Notes: generated by a model from the letters alone, not told the origin. A stretch of DNA of 64,000 bases from Brucella haematophila (GCF_005938105.1 NZ_VCPE01000003.1:310001-374000), one strand, 5' to 3'; counted from the stretch's first letter, positions 1 through 9,443 are shown. Program-made: numbers and translations.

Positions 1-1
1 C

Positions 2-1069
2 GGCGCCTTGTTCTTCGGTCGCTTTGGCGACAAGAGGGGTCGCAAGCTCGCGCTACTGATTTCGATGCCGCTGATGGGTATCGGCACGCTCTTTGTCGGG
101 GCCACCCCTTCTTATGATTCCATTGGCATTCTTGCGCCGATTATGCTCATTTTGGGTCGTGTCATGCAGGGCTTTGCGGCTGGCGGCGAAGTGGGGAACG
201 CCATCGCTTTTCTGCTCGAATGGGCTCCCGCAAAACGCCGCGCGCTTTACAGTGGTCTCCAACAGTGCACTTCGCTGCTTGGCACCCTGATCGGTTCCGG
301 CACGGCGGCCCTGTTGACAACGATCATGACGACAGAGGATCTCCATTCGTGGGGCTGGCGTATTCCGTTTCTGGTCGGTGGATTGCTGGTTGCGCCGCTC
401 GGTCTCTATCTCCGTCGACACATCGATGAATCACCAACTTTCGAACGCGCGCCCGATCCATCATTTGTGACGGATACGCGCAGCCAATGGATGCAGGGTG
501 CCAAGTCGCTCGCGCTTTCAGCCGGATGGGTGGTTTCATTCTACATCTACCTCATCTATCTCATGACTTTCGTCACCAAATATTCCGGCATTTCCTCCCA
601 GACCGCTCTCTGGGCGAATACCGCTGGTCTTGCTTCGATGATGATCAGCATTCCGATATTCGGTCTGATTTCGGACAAGGTTGGTCGCAAGCCGCCACTT
701 TTCGTTGGCCTTCTGTTGTCCCTGGTTCTGGCCTATCCGGTTTTCTCGCTCCTGCTCGGCGGGATATCCATTGCGCAGCTCTTCGCGATTTTCATCGGTA
801 TGGGCGCGCTGACCGGAATTTTTGCAGGTATCATGCCAGCTACCATGTCTGAAATGTTCCCGACCAAACTGCGTACGACTGGCGTGTCGGTCAGCTTCGG
901 TCTTGCAACAGCAATCTTTGGCGGCTTTGCGCCTTTCATAGCGACCTCGCTGATCAACGTTACCGGCTCACCGCTATCTCCGACATATTATCTGGTCGTT
1001 GCTTCCGCAGTTTCCCTGCTGACGCTTGTGACTAGTGTTCGAGAAACCGCTCATTCGCGACTTGATTAA
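2..1069 (+). CDS. MFS transporter, metabolite:H+ symporter (MHS) type, 5'-truncated by window edge
   Basis: Inner-membrane secondary transporter that would move an organic acid, betaine or similar solute with protons. The reading frame is open from the first bases of the window, so the start lies upstream. About 355 codons remain against roughly 430-440 usual for the family, so about 80 N-terminal residues are missing. The loop 2-3 motif GRFGDKRGRK is at the very start, followed by GRVMQGFAAGGEVGNA, typical of the shikimate/proline-betaine MHS branch. A second GRK loop (SDKVGRKPP) begins the C-terminal half. The substrate cannot be told from sequence. A hairpin terminator follows directly. 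Confidence 0.88.
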   Translation, partial: GALFFGRFGDKRGRKLALLISMPLMGIGTLFVGATPSYDSIGILAPIMLILGRVMQGFAAGGEVGNAIAFLLEWAPAKRRALYSGLQQCTSLLGTLIGSGTAALLTTIMTTEDLHSWGWRIPFLVGGLLVAPLGLYLRRHIDESPTFERAPDPSFVTDTRSQWMQGAKSLALSAGWVVSFYIYLIYLMTFVTKYSGISSQTALWANTAGLASMMISIPIFGLISDKVGRKPPLFVGLLLSLVLAYPVFSLLLGGISIAQLFAIFIGMGALTGIFAGIMPATMSEMFPTKLRTTGVSVSFGLATAIFGGFAPFIATSLINVTGSPLSPTYYLVVASAVSLLTLVTSVRETAHSRLD

Positions 1070-1083
1070 TGGAAACTAGAATA

Positions 1084-1111
1084 AAATTGGCCGGGATGAC
1101 CGGCCTTTATT
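1084..1111 (+). terminator. Rho-independent terminator after the MFS gene
   Basis: Six-base-pair GC stem GGCCGG / CCGGCC (1089-1094 and 1100-1105) with a GATGA loop, preceded by an A-rich run and followed by TTTATT. It sits 15 bases past the transporter stop codon. Confidence 0.75.
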
Positions 1112-1207
1112 AGCAGAAGAGAAGTTCTTCTATTTGGTCGAATTCCAACATGCAATCAAAGTTGACAGCTTGATGCGAAACCGTCACCATTGTTCGTGCG
1201 TGTTCTC

Positions 1208-1430
1208 ACTTCACTCTATACCGCAATACCTCAACGAGAAGCGAAAATGCTGGCGTCGGTTATCCACGGATGGGGAAATTAGAGCCGGTAGTCGGGAAAG
1301 AGCTCACACCAGTCGCTTAAGACATGGATAAGACGTCCGTGGGCGAGATATGGTCCAAGCTGTCCTTCGGCCAGGTAGACTAAGCCGCAACCTTCAGCGG
1401 CGCGTCGAGCATCAGATTACGCATTTTGGA
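1208..1430 (-). pseudogene. LysR-family regulator, C-terminal remnant
   Basis: Reading the minus strand from about 1430 gives LMLDAPLKVAAEGCGLVYL, then GRLIHVLSDWCELFPDYRL, then a stop. After a one-base frame change it continues as PTPAFSLLVEVLRYR. This is the usual end of the LysR effector domain (LMLDAALAG..LAYLPE..GRLVRVLEDWCPPFPGYxLYYPSRRQPTPAF..LVEALRYR). The DNA-binding half is not recognisable upstream. It is a decayed gene fragment and is not expected to be functional. Confidence 0.65.
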
Positions 1431-1973
1431 TTGCGCCATCAACGGGACGAGGTTGATCAATGTTCTTGACTGGCAATCAGAGCGGTTGACGTTGGCTTTG
1501 CAGCAAAGCACCTTATCTCAGACGTACGCGATGACTTCCACAACAGCCGGCTCGGACCGCCTCAGGACATCGCGATTGTTCACGGAAAATGTAGCCGCAG
1601 AATAGAGCTAACCATATGAGTGAGATTGTGAATTTAATTACGCAGTCTTATGCGGATAACGACTGGAATACGTTCACGACGCCTTTGCCCAACTCTTTGT
1701 TTACCGTGCCACCGATCCGCGACGTTTCAGAAAAGTTCCCAATGTCACGTCGGTTCACCTTTGGGCGGCCTTCGCACTATCTTGCTCCAATGAAGAATGG
1801 GTTGTAAAAAGATCGTACTCACCGATCATCAATCGGAGGGCGGCTATGGCTATTGGGAAAATACGGCTTAACACATGACAATTGTTCGTCTGTCGGCCAA
1901 AAAAATGACTCATTCAGGCTTCTTTGAACACGGCTGAACCGCTATCGGCGGTTCAAAACAATGGGTCCTTCCC
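1431..1973. other. Gene-poor stretch, no supported gene
   Basis: Between the LysR remnant and the CurA-like gene there is a 63-codon open frame (1616-1807, plus strand) that starts at ATG but matches no family I recognise. Further LysR sequence may be present near 1430-1600 but is too degraded to call. Confidence 0.4.
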
Positions 1974-2969
1974 CTACACGACCTTGACCATTCTTTTTCC
2001 GACATTCTCACCTGCCAGCAATCCAACCAAGGCTCTGGGGAGAGCATCAAACCCTTCCAAAATGTCTTCTCGTACTATGATTTGGCCTTTGCTGACCCAA
2101 TTGCGCAACTCGGCAGCAGCTTGTTCTTGCCTGTCCAGAAAATCAAATAGAAGGAAGCCGCGGATAGTAAGGCTTTTCAGAATGGCCAGTCCTGGAAAGC
2201 CGTTCGGGCCAGAACTGGGAGTACCGTCATCATATTGCGAAACGGCCCCGCAACAAACGATCCGCCCGTATTGAGCCATATTGGCCAAGCAGGCATCCAG
2301 AATGTCACCACCTGTATTGTCGAAGTAGATATCAATGCCGTCAGGACAAGCCGATTTCAGATCCTTGACGAGGTTGCCCGCTTTATAGTCTACAGCTGCA
2401 TCAAAGCCCAACTCCTCGGTTAAAAGCGCGCATTTAGCTGGACCTCCGGCTACACCAACGGCGCGGCAGCCTTTAATCCGGGCGAGCTGTCCGACTATCG
2501 AGCCAACGGCCCCACCTGCTGCGGAGACGACAACAGTGTTGCCAGGCTTCGGTAGTCCGCACTCCAGCAGACCAAAATAGGCTGTGAGGCCCGGGACCCC
2601 ATAGACGCTGACCAGATGGCTCAAGGGTTCAATTCTGGGGAGTTTGGTGAGATTTTGTGCCGAGACTACAGTAAAAGTCTGCCAGCCAGTCTCTGTGAAG
2701 ACCAGATCGCCGGGTTCCAGATTGGGTGAGTGCGACTCGATGACTTCTGCCAGCGACATCCCAGCCATGAGATCACCGCTTTTCAGTCCGGCCCGATAAG
2801 TGGCTCCCTGCATCCATGCTCGGCTGGCGGCATCTAAAGCCACGTAAAGCGTACGTAGTAGAACCTCTCCCTTAGCTGGGCTGGGCATTTGGGCGTTACG
2901 CAATTCAAAATGATCCTCGGACAGCTTATCTTTCGGAAGTGTAGTCAGAATGATTTGCTGATTGATCAC
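1974..2969 (-). CDS. NADP-dependent medium-chain oxidoreductase (CurA / 2-alkenal reductase type)
   Basis: Cytosolic zinc-free medium-chain dehydrogenase/reductase, 331 residues, the normal length for the CurA/leukotriene-B4-dehydrogenase group that reduces the C=C bond of enones using NADPH. The N-terminal catalytic fold runs to about residue 120. The nucleotide-binding motif VSAAGGAVGSIVGQLARIKG follows near residues 148-167, and the C-terminal region ends NVGKRMVKVV. The zinc-ligand pattern of classic alcohol dehydrogenases is absent. It stands alone between a decayed region and the IclR gene. The physiological substrate is unknown, and detoxification of reactive alkenals is the family-level guess. 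Confidence 0.88.
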   Translation of the reverse strand: MINQQIILTTLPKDKLSEDHFELRNAQMPSPAKGEVLLRTLYVALDAASRAWMQGATYRAGLKSGDLMAGMSLAEVIESHSPNLEPGDLVFTETGWQTFTVVSAQNLTKLPRIEPLSHLVSVYGVPGLTAYFGLLECGLPKPGNTVVVSAAGGAVGSIVGQLARIKGCRAVGVAGGPAKCALLTEELGFDAAVDYKAGNLVKDLKSACPDGIDIYFDNTGGDILDACLANMAQYGRIVCCGAVSQYDDGTPSSGPNGFPGLAILKSLTIRGFLLFDFLDRQEQAAAELRNWVSKGQIIVREDILEGFDALPRALVGLLAGENVGKRMVKVV

Positions 2970-3409
2970 AATATATTCTCCATCAAAACTGATCTCCGAT
3001 AGGTGCTGCGCCCTTTAATTGCTGTTCAAAAATAAGAGGCGTACATTGAACAATCCATGTTGGACAGTGCGTATATATTGCTAGATCGTTCTGATTTCGG
3101 ATTTAGCCTTTTTCACTCTCACCATTGATGCCAAAGGGGCCGCAGGCGTTGATTTGCACCGAGAAGTGGCCAACGGTTCAATCCCTACCAAAATTCAACA
3201 CAGAATGGTTCATAGTGCAGTCACTGGGTGCTGGCTTAAGTTTGTCCTCACCGCTTGATTAAGCGGGATCAGTCGTCCGAGAAATGCCGGAAACGGCCAT
3301 GCGCGCTCACCAAAGAACTTCATGCCGGGTCAGGGAAAAGGCCGGGGCTTACTTTTAGGGAATAACCTATGAAACTTGGCTAGTTGATGGGCGTATTACT
3401 GCCAAGGGA
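2970..3409. other. Intergenic stretch without recognisable gene
   Basis: About 440 bases between the start of the CurA-like gene and the end of the IclR gene. Short open frames here have no family features. I see no terminator, repeat or RNA gene that I can support. Confidence 0.4.
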
Positions 3410-4231
3410 TTACCGGCGTTCCGAAACAGTGCGTGCGGCATTTTCGACGAGCGGTCCGAAACTGTTGCTGAAGCTCTCTGCCTTCCATTCTTGCAAACTA
3501 CCAGCGACATGAATTGCGCCGACTGGATTGCCATCCGCATCCAGAATGGCTGCGCCGATGGCAACTTCATTGTACAAAACCTGGCGAGACAAGACTGAAT
3601 GTCCGCGTTCGCGCGTTGCATTCACGTGCTCCATCACCTCTTCCAAAGTGCGAACCGTATGGGGGGTAAAAGGCGTCAGGTCGGAGCGACTGATAATATC
3701 CGCGATTTTTTCGTCGGGAAGTCGTGAGAGAATGGCTACGCCGCCGGCCGTGCAATAGGTTGGAACAGCATGGCCAACAAGCGTTGCACTGAAGAGTTCG
3801 TGCTTCGACGGCATGCGTACGGCATAGACAACACGGACATCGTCGAATAGCGAAAGATCAACACGCTCACGCACCCGGCGACGTAGTTCCAGCATGATCG
3901 GGTTGGCGCGTTGCAGCATGGGATTAAGTCGTAACAGATCATGTGCCATGTCCAGAACATGCAGACCTGGCAGATAACCGCGATCTGCAGGATCGCGGGC
4001 GATGACATCCAATTTCTGCAACGAATGAACAATGCGCTGCGCCGCACTACGGTCGATCCCAGCCGCAGTCGCGATCTGGCTTAGCGACAGCGGATGCCTT
4101 GCTTTCTGAAAAGCCATCATGACAGCCACGGTCCGCGCAACCGAGCGCAGGAACAATGGATCTTCTTTGTAGGCTTCCCCTTCTTCGGGGTGAAAAGTGG
4201 AGATGCCGCCCAAGTCTCGAAATGTGCTCAT
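3410..4231 (-). CDS. IclR-family transcriptional regulator
   Basis: Dimeric DNA-binding regulator, probably controlling the divergent peptide operon that begins at 4363. The N-terminal winged helix (about residues 20-85) includes HPLSLSQIATAAGIDRSAAQ. The IclR effector domain follows, with FSATLVGHAVPTYCTAGGVA and the C-terminal stretch VGAIHVAGS. The start at 4231 gives 273 residues with a sensible N-terminus. A longer frame to 4375 would run through the promoter region and overlap the M81 gene, so it is rejected. IclR regulators often bind small carboxylic or amino acids. The ligand here would plausibly be a product of the operon, but that is inference. Confidence 0.88.
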   Translation of the reverse strand: MSTFRDLGGISTFHPEEGEAYKEDPLFLRSVARTVAVMMAFQKARHPLSLSQIATAAGIDRSAAQRIVHSLQKLDVIARDPADRGYLPGLHVLDMAHDLLRLNPMLQRANPIMLELRRRVRERVDLSLFDDVRVVYAVRMPSKHELFSATLVGHAVPTYCTAGGVAILSRLPDEKIADIISRSDLTPFTPHTVRTLEEVMEHVNATRERGHSVLSRQVLYNEVAIGAAILDADGNPVGAIHVAGSLQEWKAESFSNSFGPLVENAARTVSERR

Positions 4232-4260
4232 GGGAAAAATCTTTAGTCGCAGTTCTAGGA

Positions 4261-4324
4261 TTGACAAGAGCCAAAATTGGTCCCTAAGATAAAAATAGAT
4301 ATAGATGTATCGCTGAGAGATACA
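4261..4324 (+). promoter_or_regulatory. Promoter and dyad upstream of the M81/peptide operon
   Basis: TTGACA (4261-4266), an 18-base spacer and TAAGAT (4285-4290) form a good sigma-70-type promoter reading toward the M81 gene. Just downstream, TGTATC and GATACA (4306-4311 and 4319-4324) make an inverted repeat with a 7-base spacer, placed where a repressor would block initiation. It lies in the divergent gap with the IclR gene and is a candidate IclR operator. It is predicted from sequence only. Confidence 0.5.
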
Positions 4325-4362
4325 CATTCCAGCCCGAGGGGGCAAATCGATGAAATGGGAGT

Positions 4363-5865
4363 ATGCTCGTGTCAAAACGCGTGGCTGTTGCTGGCTTTTT
4401 GCATGAAACGAACACGTTTGCCGCGGCTCCAGCCGATATGGCGGCGTTCGTTCAAGGTGGCGGTTATATTCCGCTGTCGCGTGGCGACGCGATTGTCGAT
4501 CGGGCGCAAGACGTCAATCTGGGCATTGCGGGTGCGCTGAAATTTGCGCGCGAAGCGGGGTGGGATGTCGTGCCGATCCTGTGGGCTGGCGCCATACCAT
4601 CGGCGCCAGTGACCGAGGAAGCCTATGAGGGCATTGTTTCGGAAATCGTTGCAGGACTGAGGGATTGTGGTCCGCTCGACGGGATTTTCATCGACCTGCA
4701 TGGTGCAATGGTCGCTGCGCATGTAGATGATGGCGAAGGTGAATTGCTGGAACGGGTTCGCGCTGTTCGCCCGGACGAACCAATTGCGGTCGCGCTCGAT
4801 CTGCATGGCAATATTACAAAACGGATGTTCGATCTTGCCGATGTAATGGTCGGTTTCCGCACCTATCCGCATGTCGATATGGCCGAAACCGGTTATCGTG
4901 CGGCCAAGGCGTTGCAAGCACTGATGGACACGCCGGATGGTTGGCACAAGACCATGCGTCAGGGCGACTATCTCATTCCGATTGCCTGGCAATGCACGGA
5001 TGAGCAGCCCGCCAAGGCCCTTTACGGTATGACCATCGACCTGCCGGAAAATGTGCTGACGGCCTCGCTTTGCATGGGGTTTCCTGCCGCCGACTTTGCT
5101 GAATGCGGTCCTTCTGTTTTCGCTTATGGCTGGGACCGCACGGCAGTCGAGCGTTGCGCGGATGCCATTGCCGATGCGCTGGCTGCTGCGGAAGGGTCTT
5201 TTGCAGGCATTGCCTATCAGCCCGAGGAGGGTGTCGAAAAGGCCATTGAACTTTCTCGTGATGCAACGCGTCCCATCGTGATTGCCGACACGCAGGACAA
5301 TCCGGGCGCCGGCGGCAGTTCCGACACGACGGGGATGCTGCGCGCACTTGTCGCCTGCGGCGCCGAGCGGGCATCTATCGGCTGTATGCACGATCCTGAC
5401 GCTGCGGCACTCGCCCATCGGGCAGGCGAGGGAGCCGAGATCGAACTATCGCTGGGCGGCAAGTCGGGGATTGCCGGGGACGCGCCTTTCACCGCACGGT
5501 TTCGGGTCGAGAAACTGTCCGACGGTAAAGCGCATGCCACCGGGCCCTATTATGGCGGTACCTGGTTGCATATGGGGCCATCGGCTTGTCTGCGGCTTGG
5601 CGGAACGCGCGTGGTCGTCACGACCAATCTGGCGCAAATGGCGGATCGCGCGCTCTACCGCATGGTCGGTATCGAGCCCGAACAGGAAGCTATTCTCGTC
5701 AATAAAAGCTCGGTGCATTTTCGCGCCGACTTTGCGCCGATCGCCGAGAAGCTTCTGGTCTGCACGGCTCCCGGCGCCATGCCGCTGAGTCCGGCTCAAC
5801 TGTCATGGAAACATTTGCGCTCGGGCATCCGGCTCGAGCCGCTCGGGAAAGAATTCAAACAATAA
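4363..5865 (+). CDS. M81-family metallopeptidase (MlrC-like)
   Basis: Predicted zinc metallopeptidase of the MlrC family, named for the enzyme that finishes breakdown of linearised microcystin, but found widely beside peptide transporters. The 500 residues match the family length. Visible N-terminal domain motifs are LHETNTF near the start, DLHGAMV, DLHGN and RTYPHVDMAETG, which carry the expected metal and active-site acid/histidine residues. The C-terminal domain includes TQDNPGAGGSSDTTGML. A GGGAG ribosome site precedes the ATG at 4363. It is the first gene of an eight-gene operon with an oligopeptide importer and three other amide hydrolases. Microcystin itself need not be the substrate. 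Confidence 0.9.
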   Translation: MLVSKRVAVAGFLHETNTFAAAPADMAAFVQGGGYIPLSRGDAIVDRAQDVNLGIAGALKFAREAGWDVVPILWAGAIPSAPVTEEAYEGIVSEIVAGLRDCGPLDGIFIDLHGAMVAAHVDDGEGELLERVRAVRPDEPIAVALDLHGNITKRMFDLADVMVGFRTYPHVDMAETGYRAAKALQALMDTPDGWHKTMRQGDYLIPIAWQCTDEQPAKALYGMTIDLPENVLTASLCMGFPAADFAECGPSVFAYGWDRTAVERCADAIADALAAAEGSFAGIAYQPEEGVEKAIELSRDATRPIVIADTQDNPGAGGSSDTTGMLRALVACGAERASIGCMHDPDAAALAHRAGEGAEIELSLGGKSGIAGDAPFTARFRVEKLSDGKAHATGPYYGGTWLHMGPSACLRLGGTRVVVTTNLAQMADRALYRMVGIEPEQEAILVNKSSVHFRADFAPIAEKLLVCTAPGAMPLSPAQLSWKHLRSGIRLEPLGKEFKQ

Positions 5866-5897
5866 ACAAACAAAAAACCTTCAGAGGAACCACATAG

Positions 5898-7517
5898 ATG
5901 CAGTTTTTCAAAACCCCCACCTCCGGTCGCATTCTCCACCGGTTGAAATTTGGACTAGCCGCTTCTCTGATCGCACTTGGTGCTGGTAATCTATCAAGCA
6001 ATGCATGGGCCGAAACGACCCTGACCGCTGTTATGCATTCAGATCTGCGTATCCTCGATCCGGTTATAACCACGGCGCATATCACCCGCGATCATGCCTA
6101 TATGATCTACGACGTTCTGATCGCCGTGGATGAGAATTTCAAGCCGCAGCCGCAAATGGCGGACTGGACGATTTCCGATGACCAGAAAGTCTACACGTTC
6201 ACACTACGCGACGGTCTGAAGTTCCATGATGGCGCGCCGGTTACAGCAGCCGATGCTGTGGTATCCCTGGAACGCTGGGCCAAGCGCGACACGGGTGGTC
6301 AGCTCATCATGGACATCACGGAGTCGCTCAAGGCCACAGACGACAAGACACTGGTATGGACGCTAAAGGAGCCTTTCGCACCGTTCCTCGATACATTGTC
6401 CAAGCAGTCTGCCCTTCCGCCTTTCATCATGCCCGCCCGCATCGCCGCAACCCCAGCCGATACCGCCATAACAGAATATATCGGTTCGGGCCCGTTCAAA
6501 TTCGTGCCTGAGGAATTCCAGCCGGGTGTCGGTGTCAGCTACGTCAAGAACGAGGATTACGTCCCGCGTAAAGAGCCTGCCAGCTGGATGGCTGGCGGCA
6601 AGGTTGTGAATGTGGACAAGGTGCGCTGGGTCACAATGACGGACGCCCAGACAGCGGTCAACGCATTGATGAGTGGTGAAGTTGATTATATGGAGCAGGT
6701 CCCGGTCGATCTGGTCCCGCTGTTCGACGGCGACGATTCCGTCGTTCTGGAAAAGCGCGATCCGTTTGGCTACCAGACGATGGGCCGTTTGAATTTCAAG
6801 TACCCGCCTTTCGACAATCCAGATATTCGGCGCGCGGCCTTCCTCGCGATGTCGCAGGAACCAGTGCTGGCCGCATTGATGGCGGATCCGAGCTATTACA
6901 AGGTTTGCGGCGCGATTTTTGGTTGCGGTACACCAAATGCCACCGATATCGGGGCTGAAACCATAACGGCGAAGGGCAATATTGAAGAAGCCAAGGCACT
7001 TCTGAAAAAGGCCGGCTATGATGGCAAGCCGGTCGTGATGATGCAGCCGACCGACGTTACCAGCTTGTCACCTCAACCGGTTGTCGCCGCGCAGCAATTG
7101 CGCGCGGCTGGTTTCACGGTCGATATGCAGCCGATGGACTGGCAGACGCTGGTCGGTCGCCGCGCTTCCAAGGACGAACCGTCCAAGGGCGGCTGGAACA
7201 TCTTCTTCACCAACTGGCAGATCCCGGAAATCGCAACGCCGCTCAATTCGGTGATGCTCAACGGTCGTGGTGACCAGGGCTGGTTCGGCTGGCCGAAGGA
7301 CGACAAGATTGAAGCGCTGAAGAAGGATTATATCGCCGCGCAGTCGCCGGAAGAACGCAAGGCGGTGGTCGAGAAGATACAGGCGCATACGCTTGAAAAT
7401 GTGCTCTATATCCCGCTCGGCGAATACAACCCGCCACAGGGCCGACGTTCCAATATCGTCGATATGCTCGGCTCGCCGGTGCCGGTCTTCTGGAACGTGA
7501 AAAAGACAGAGGAATAA
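5898..7517 (+). CDS. ABC transporter periplasmic peptide-binding protein (SBP family 5)
   Basis: Periplasmic receptor for the oligopeptide-type importer encoded just downstream. It has a Sec signal peptide with a probable cleavage after SSNAWA (about residue 39). The mature part has the family-5 features: LDPVITTAHITRDHAYMIYD near the front, FTLRDGLKFHDGAPVTAADAV in the first lobe, and the C-terminal PLGEYNPPQGRR. The length of 539 residues is usual for DppA/OppA proteins. A GAGGAA ribosome site lies before the ATG at 5898, 32 bases after the M81 gene. Ligand specificity is unknown, but the downstream hydrolases suggest modified or N-acylated peptides. Confidence 0.92.
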   Translation: MQFFKTPTSGRILHRLKFGLAASLIALGAGNLSSNAWAETTLTAVMHSDLRILDPVITTAHITRDHAYMIYDVLIAVDENFKPQPQMADWTISDDQKVYTFTLRDGLKFHDGAPVTAADAVVSLERWAKRDTGGQLIMDITESLKATDDKTLVWTLKEPFAPFLDTLSKQSALPPFIMPARIAATPADTAITEYIGSGPFKFVPEEFQPGVGVSYVKNEDYVPRKEPASWMAGGKVVNVDKVRWVTMTDAQTAVNALMSGEVDYMEQVPVDLVPLFDGDDSVVLEKRDPFGYQTMGRLNFKYPPFDNPDIRRAAFLAMSQEPVLAALMADPSYYKVCGAIFGCGTPNATDIGAETITAKGNIEEAKALLKKAGYDGKPVVMMQPTDVTSLSPQPVVAAQQLRAAGFTVDMQPMDWQTLVGRRASKDEPSKGGWNIFFTNWQIPEIATPLNSVMLNGRGDQGWFGWPKDDKIEALKKDYIAAQSPEERKAVVEKIQAHTLENVLYIPLGEYNPPQGRRSNIVDMLGSPVPVFWNVKKTEE

Positions 7518-7529
7518 TCCTGCCTCGCC

Positions 7530-7559
7530 TATCGCGCCGCAAGTCTCCCTGGCGTGATA
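7530..7559 (+). other. Intercistronic stem-loop between binding protein and permease genes
   Basis: TATCGCGCC (7530-7538) pairs with GGCGTGATA (7551-7559), a 9-bp stem with one G-T pair and a 12-base loop and no following T-run. It sits in the only sizeable gap (103 bases) within the operon, right after the binding-protein gene. Such hairpins commonly stabilise the upstream message so that the receptor is made in excess over the permeases. The function here is inferred. Confidence 0.45.
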
Positions 7560-7620
7560 GCTCCCTGTCCAACGCGGAGCCGGTTCCTCCCTCCGGTTCT
7601 GCCTCACGCGGGACGTGTCT

Positions 7621-8562
7621 ATGGCTGTCTATCTGATAAAACGCATTCTTGCGCTGGTACCGGTTCTATTGCTGGTATCGATCTTCGTCTTCCTCCTTTT
7701 GCGCCTGACGCCCGGTGATCCGGCGGCAATCCTCGCAGGCGATGCTGCGACGACCGAGCAACTGGAGCGTATTCGTGAGTCTATGGGCCTCAATGAGCCG
7801 ATCTTGACCCAATATTTCACCTGGATGGGCAAGATATTGCAGGGCGATCTCGGCGTGTCGCTGATCTCCGGCGTTCCGGTGCTCGACATGGTTTCGCAAC
7901 GCATCGGCCCGACCATTTCGATTGCCGTTCTGACCATCATAATTGCAGTTCTGGTGGCGATCCCCATGGGCGTCGTCGCGGCCTGGCGGCATCGTTCCTG
8001 GATTGACTATCTGGTCATGAGCTTTTCGGTTCTCGGCTTTTCCGTGCCCGTATTTCTGGTTGGTTATGTGCTGTTGTTGATCTTCTCGGTCAATCTCGGC
8101 TGGTTGCCGGTTCAGGGTTTCAAGCCGATTTCATCGGGCTTTGGCGGCTTCATGCAACGCGCAATCCTGCCGGCCCTGACATTGGCTTCGATCTATATCG
8201 CGCTCATCGCCCGCATGACCCGCGCGGCGATGCTGGATGTGCTGGGTGAAGACTACATCCGCACCGCACGCGCCAAGGGCGTGAGTGATCGCCGTCTTCT
8301 TTTCGTGCACGCGCTGAAGAATGCAGCGGTGCCGGTCGTGACGATTGTGGGTACGGGTTTTGCCTTGTTGATCTCCGGTGTTGTCGTCACCGAGAGTATC
8401 TTCAATATTCCGGGCATCGGCCGCCTGACTGTGGATGCCGTGCTTGCGCGCGACTATCCAGTCATTCAGGCCATGATCCTTCTGACGAGTGCGCTTTACG
8501 TGTTCGTCAACCTGCTGATCGATCTTTCCTACACACTGTTCGACCCAAGGATTCGTTACTGA
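7621..8562 (+). CDS. ABC transporter permease, DppB/OppB type
   Basis: Inner-membrane subunit of the peptide importer, 313 residues with about six transmembrane segments. The N-terminal helix starts MAVYLIKRILALVPVLLLVS, and the sequence RLTPGDPAAILAG follows, as in DppB proteins. The cytoplasmic EAA loop is seen as EDYIRTARAKGVSDRRLLF, which docks on the ATPase. The C-terminus IDLSYTLFDPRIRY is typical. ATG 7621 is preferred over GTG 7615. The stop codon overlaps the ATG of the next permease by one base, so translation is coupled. Confidence 0.93.
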   Translation: MAVYLIKRILALVPVLLLVSIFVFLLLRLTPGDPAAILAGDAATTEQLERIRESMGLNEPILTQYFTWMGKILQGDLGVSLISGVPVLDMVSQRIGPTISIAVLTIIIAVLVAIPMGVVAAWRHRSWIDYLVMSFSVLGFSVPVFLVGYVLLLIFSVNLGWLPVQGFKPISSGFGGFMQRAILPALTLASIYIALIARMTRAAMLDVLGEDYIRTARAKGVSDRRLLFVHALKNAAVPVVTIVGTGFALLISGVVVTESIFNIPGIGRLTVDAVLARDYPVIQAMILLTSALYVFVNLLIDLSYTLFDPRIRY

Positions 8563-9443
8563 TGCGCTCTGAATCGACATCGGCTGGCATGCACTGGATG
8601 CTTCGCCTGTTCTCGTTGCCGCGCGTTACTCGCGTCGGTATCGGGCCGCTGGTTGCGGGCGTTCTTCTCGCCGCAATCGTTCTGCTTACTCTAATTTCAC
8701 CCTGGATCGCGCCGCACGATCCTCTTGCTATGAACCCGCTGATGCGTCTGAAACCGCCTTCGGATGAGTATCTGCTTGGCACGGACAATTATGGCCGCGA
8801 TCTCTTCTCCCGCATGATCCTCGGCGGGCGCATCTCGCTCCTGATTGGGCTTTTCGCGGCGGCGGCGTCGATTGCTGCCGGTGTTTTCATCGGTCTCGTC
8901 GCCGGTTTCTTCCGTACCGCCGATGCAATCATCATGCGCATGATGGATGCGCTGATGGCCATGCCGTCGATCCTGATTGCCATCGCTCTTGTCGCACTCA
9001 ACGGGCCGTCCATCGGTTCGGTGATCGTGGCGATCACCATTCCTGAAATTCCGCGCGTGGTGCGTCTGGTCCGTTCGGTTATTCTGAGCGCCAGAGAGGA
9101 GCCTTATGTCGAAGCCGCACTGGCGCTCGGTTCCAGCACACCGAAAATCCTGTTCCGCCATCTTTTGCCGAACACGATGGCGCCTCTGATCGTGCAGGGT
9201 ACCTATATTGTCGCATCGGCCATCCTGACCGAAGCGATCCTTTCATTCCTCGGCGCCGGTATCAGCACCGAAATACCGACCTGGGGTAACATCATGGCGG
9301 AAGGCCGCCAGTTCTTCCGCATCAAGCCGTCCATTGTGCTTTGGCCTGGCCTTTTGCTGACATTGTGCGTGCTATCGATCAATCTTCTGGGCGATGCGGC
9401 ACGCGATAGTCTCGATCCACGTCTCAAGAAGCGGGAGGGCTGA
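8562..9443 (+). CDS. ABC transporter permease, DppC/OppC type
   Basis: Partner permease of the peptide importer, 293 residues. The short N-terminal cytoplasmic segment is followed by a first membrane helix and then HDPLAMNPLMRLKPPSDEYL leading into LGTDNYGRDLFSRMI, the signature of DppC proteins. The EAA loop reads EEPYVEAALALGSSTPKILF. The C-terminus GDAARDSLDPRLK is standard. The start overlaps the previous stop (TGATG), and the following ATPase gene begins two bases past its stop. A tight cistron pair is expected. Confidence 0.93.
   Translation: MRSESTSAGMHWMLRLFSLPRVTRVGIGPLVAGVLLAAIVLLTLISPWIAPHDPLAMNPLMRLKPPSDEYLLGTDNYGRDLFSRMILGGRISLLIGLFAAAASIAAGVFIGLVAGFFRTADAIIMRMMDALMAMPSILIAIALVALNGPSIGSVIVAITIPEIPRVVRLVRSVILSAREEPYVEAALALGSSTPKILFRHLLPNTMAPLIVQGTYIVASAILTEAILSFLGAGISTEIPTWGNIMAEGRQFFRIKPSIVLWPGLLLTLCVLSINLLGDAARDSLDPRLKKREG

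Noticed and set aside
4372-5418. 348-codon open frame antisense to the M81 gene
   Set aside because: It has no family motifs and is a by-product of the GC-rich codon pattern of the real gene on the plus strand.
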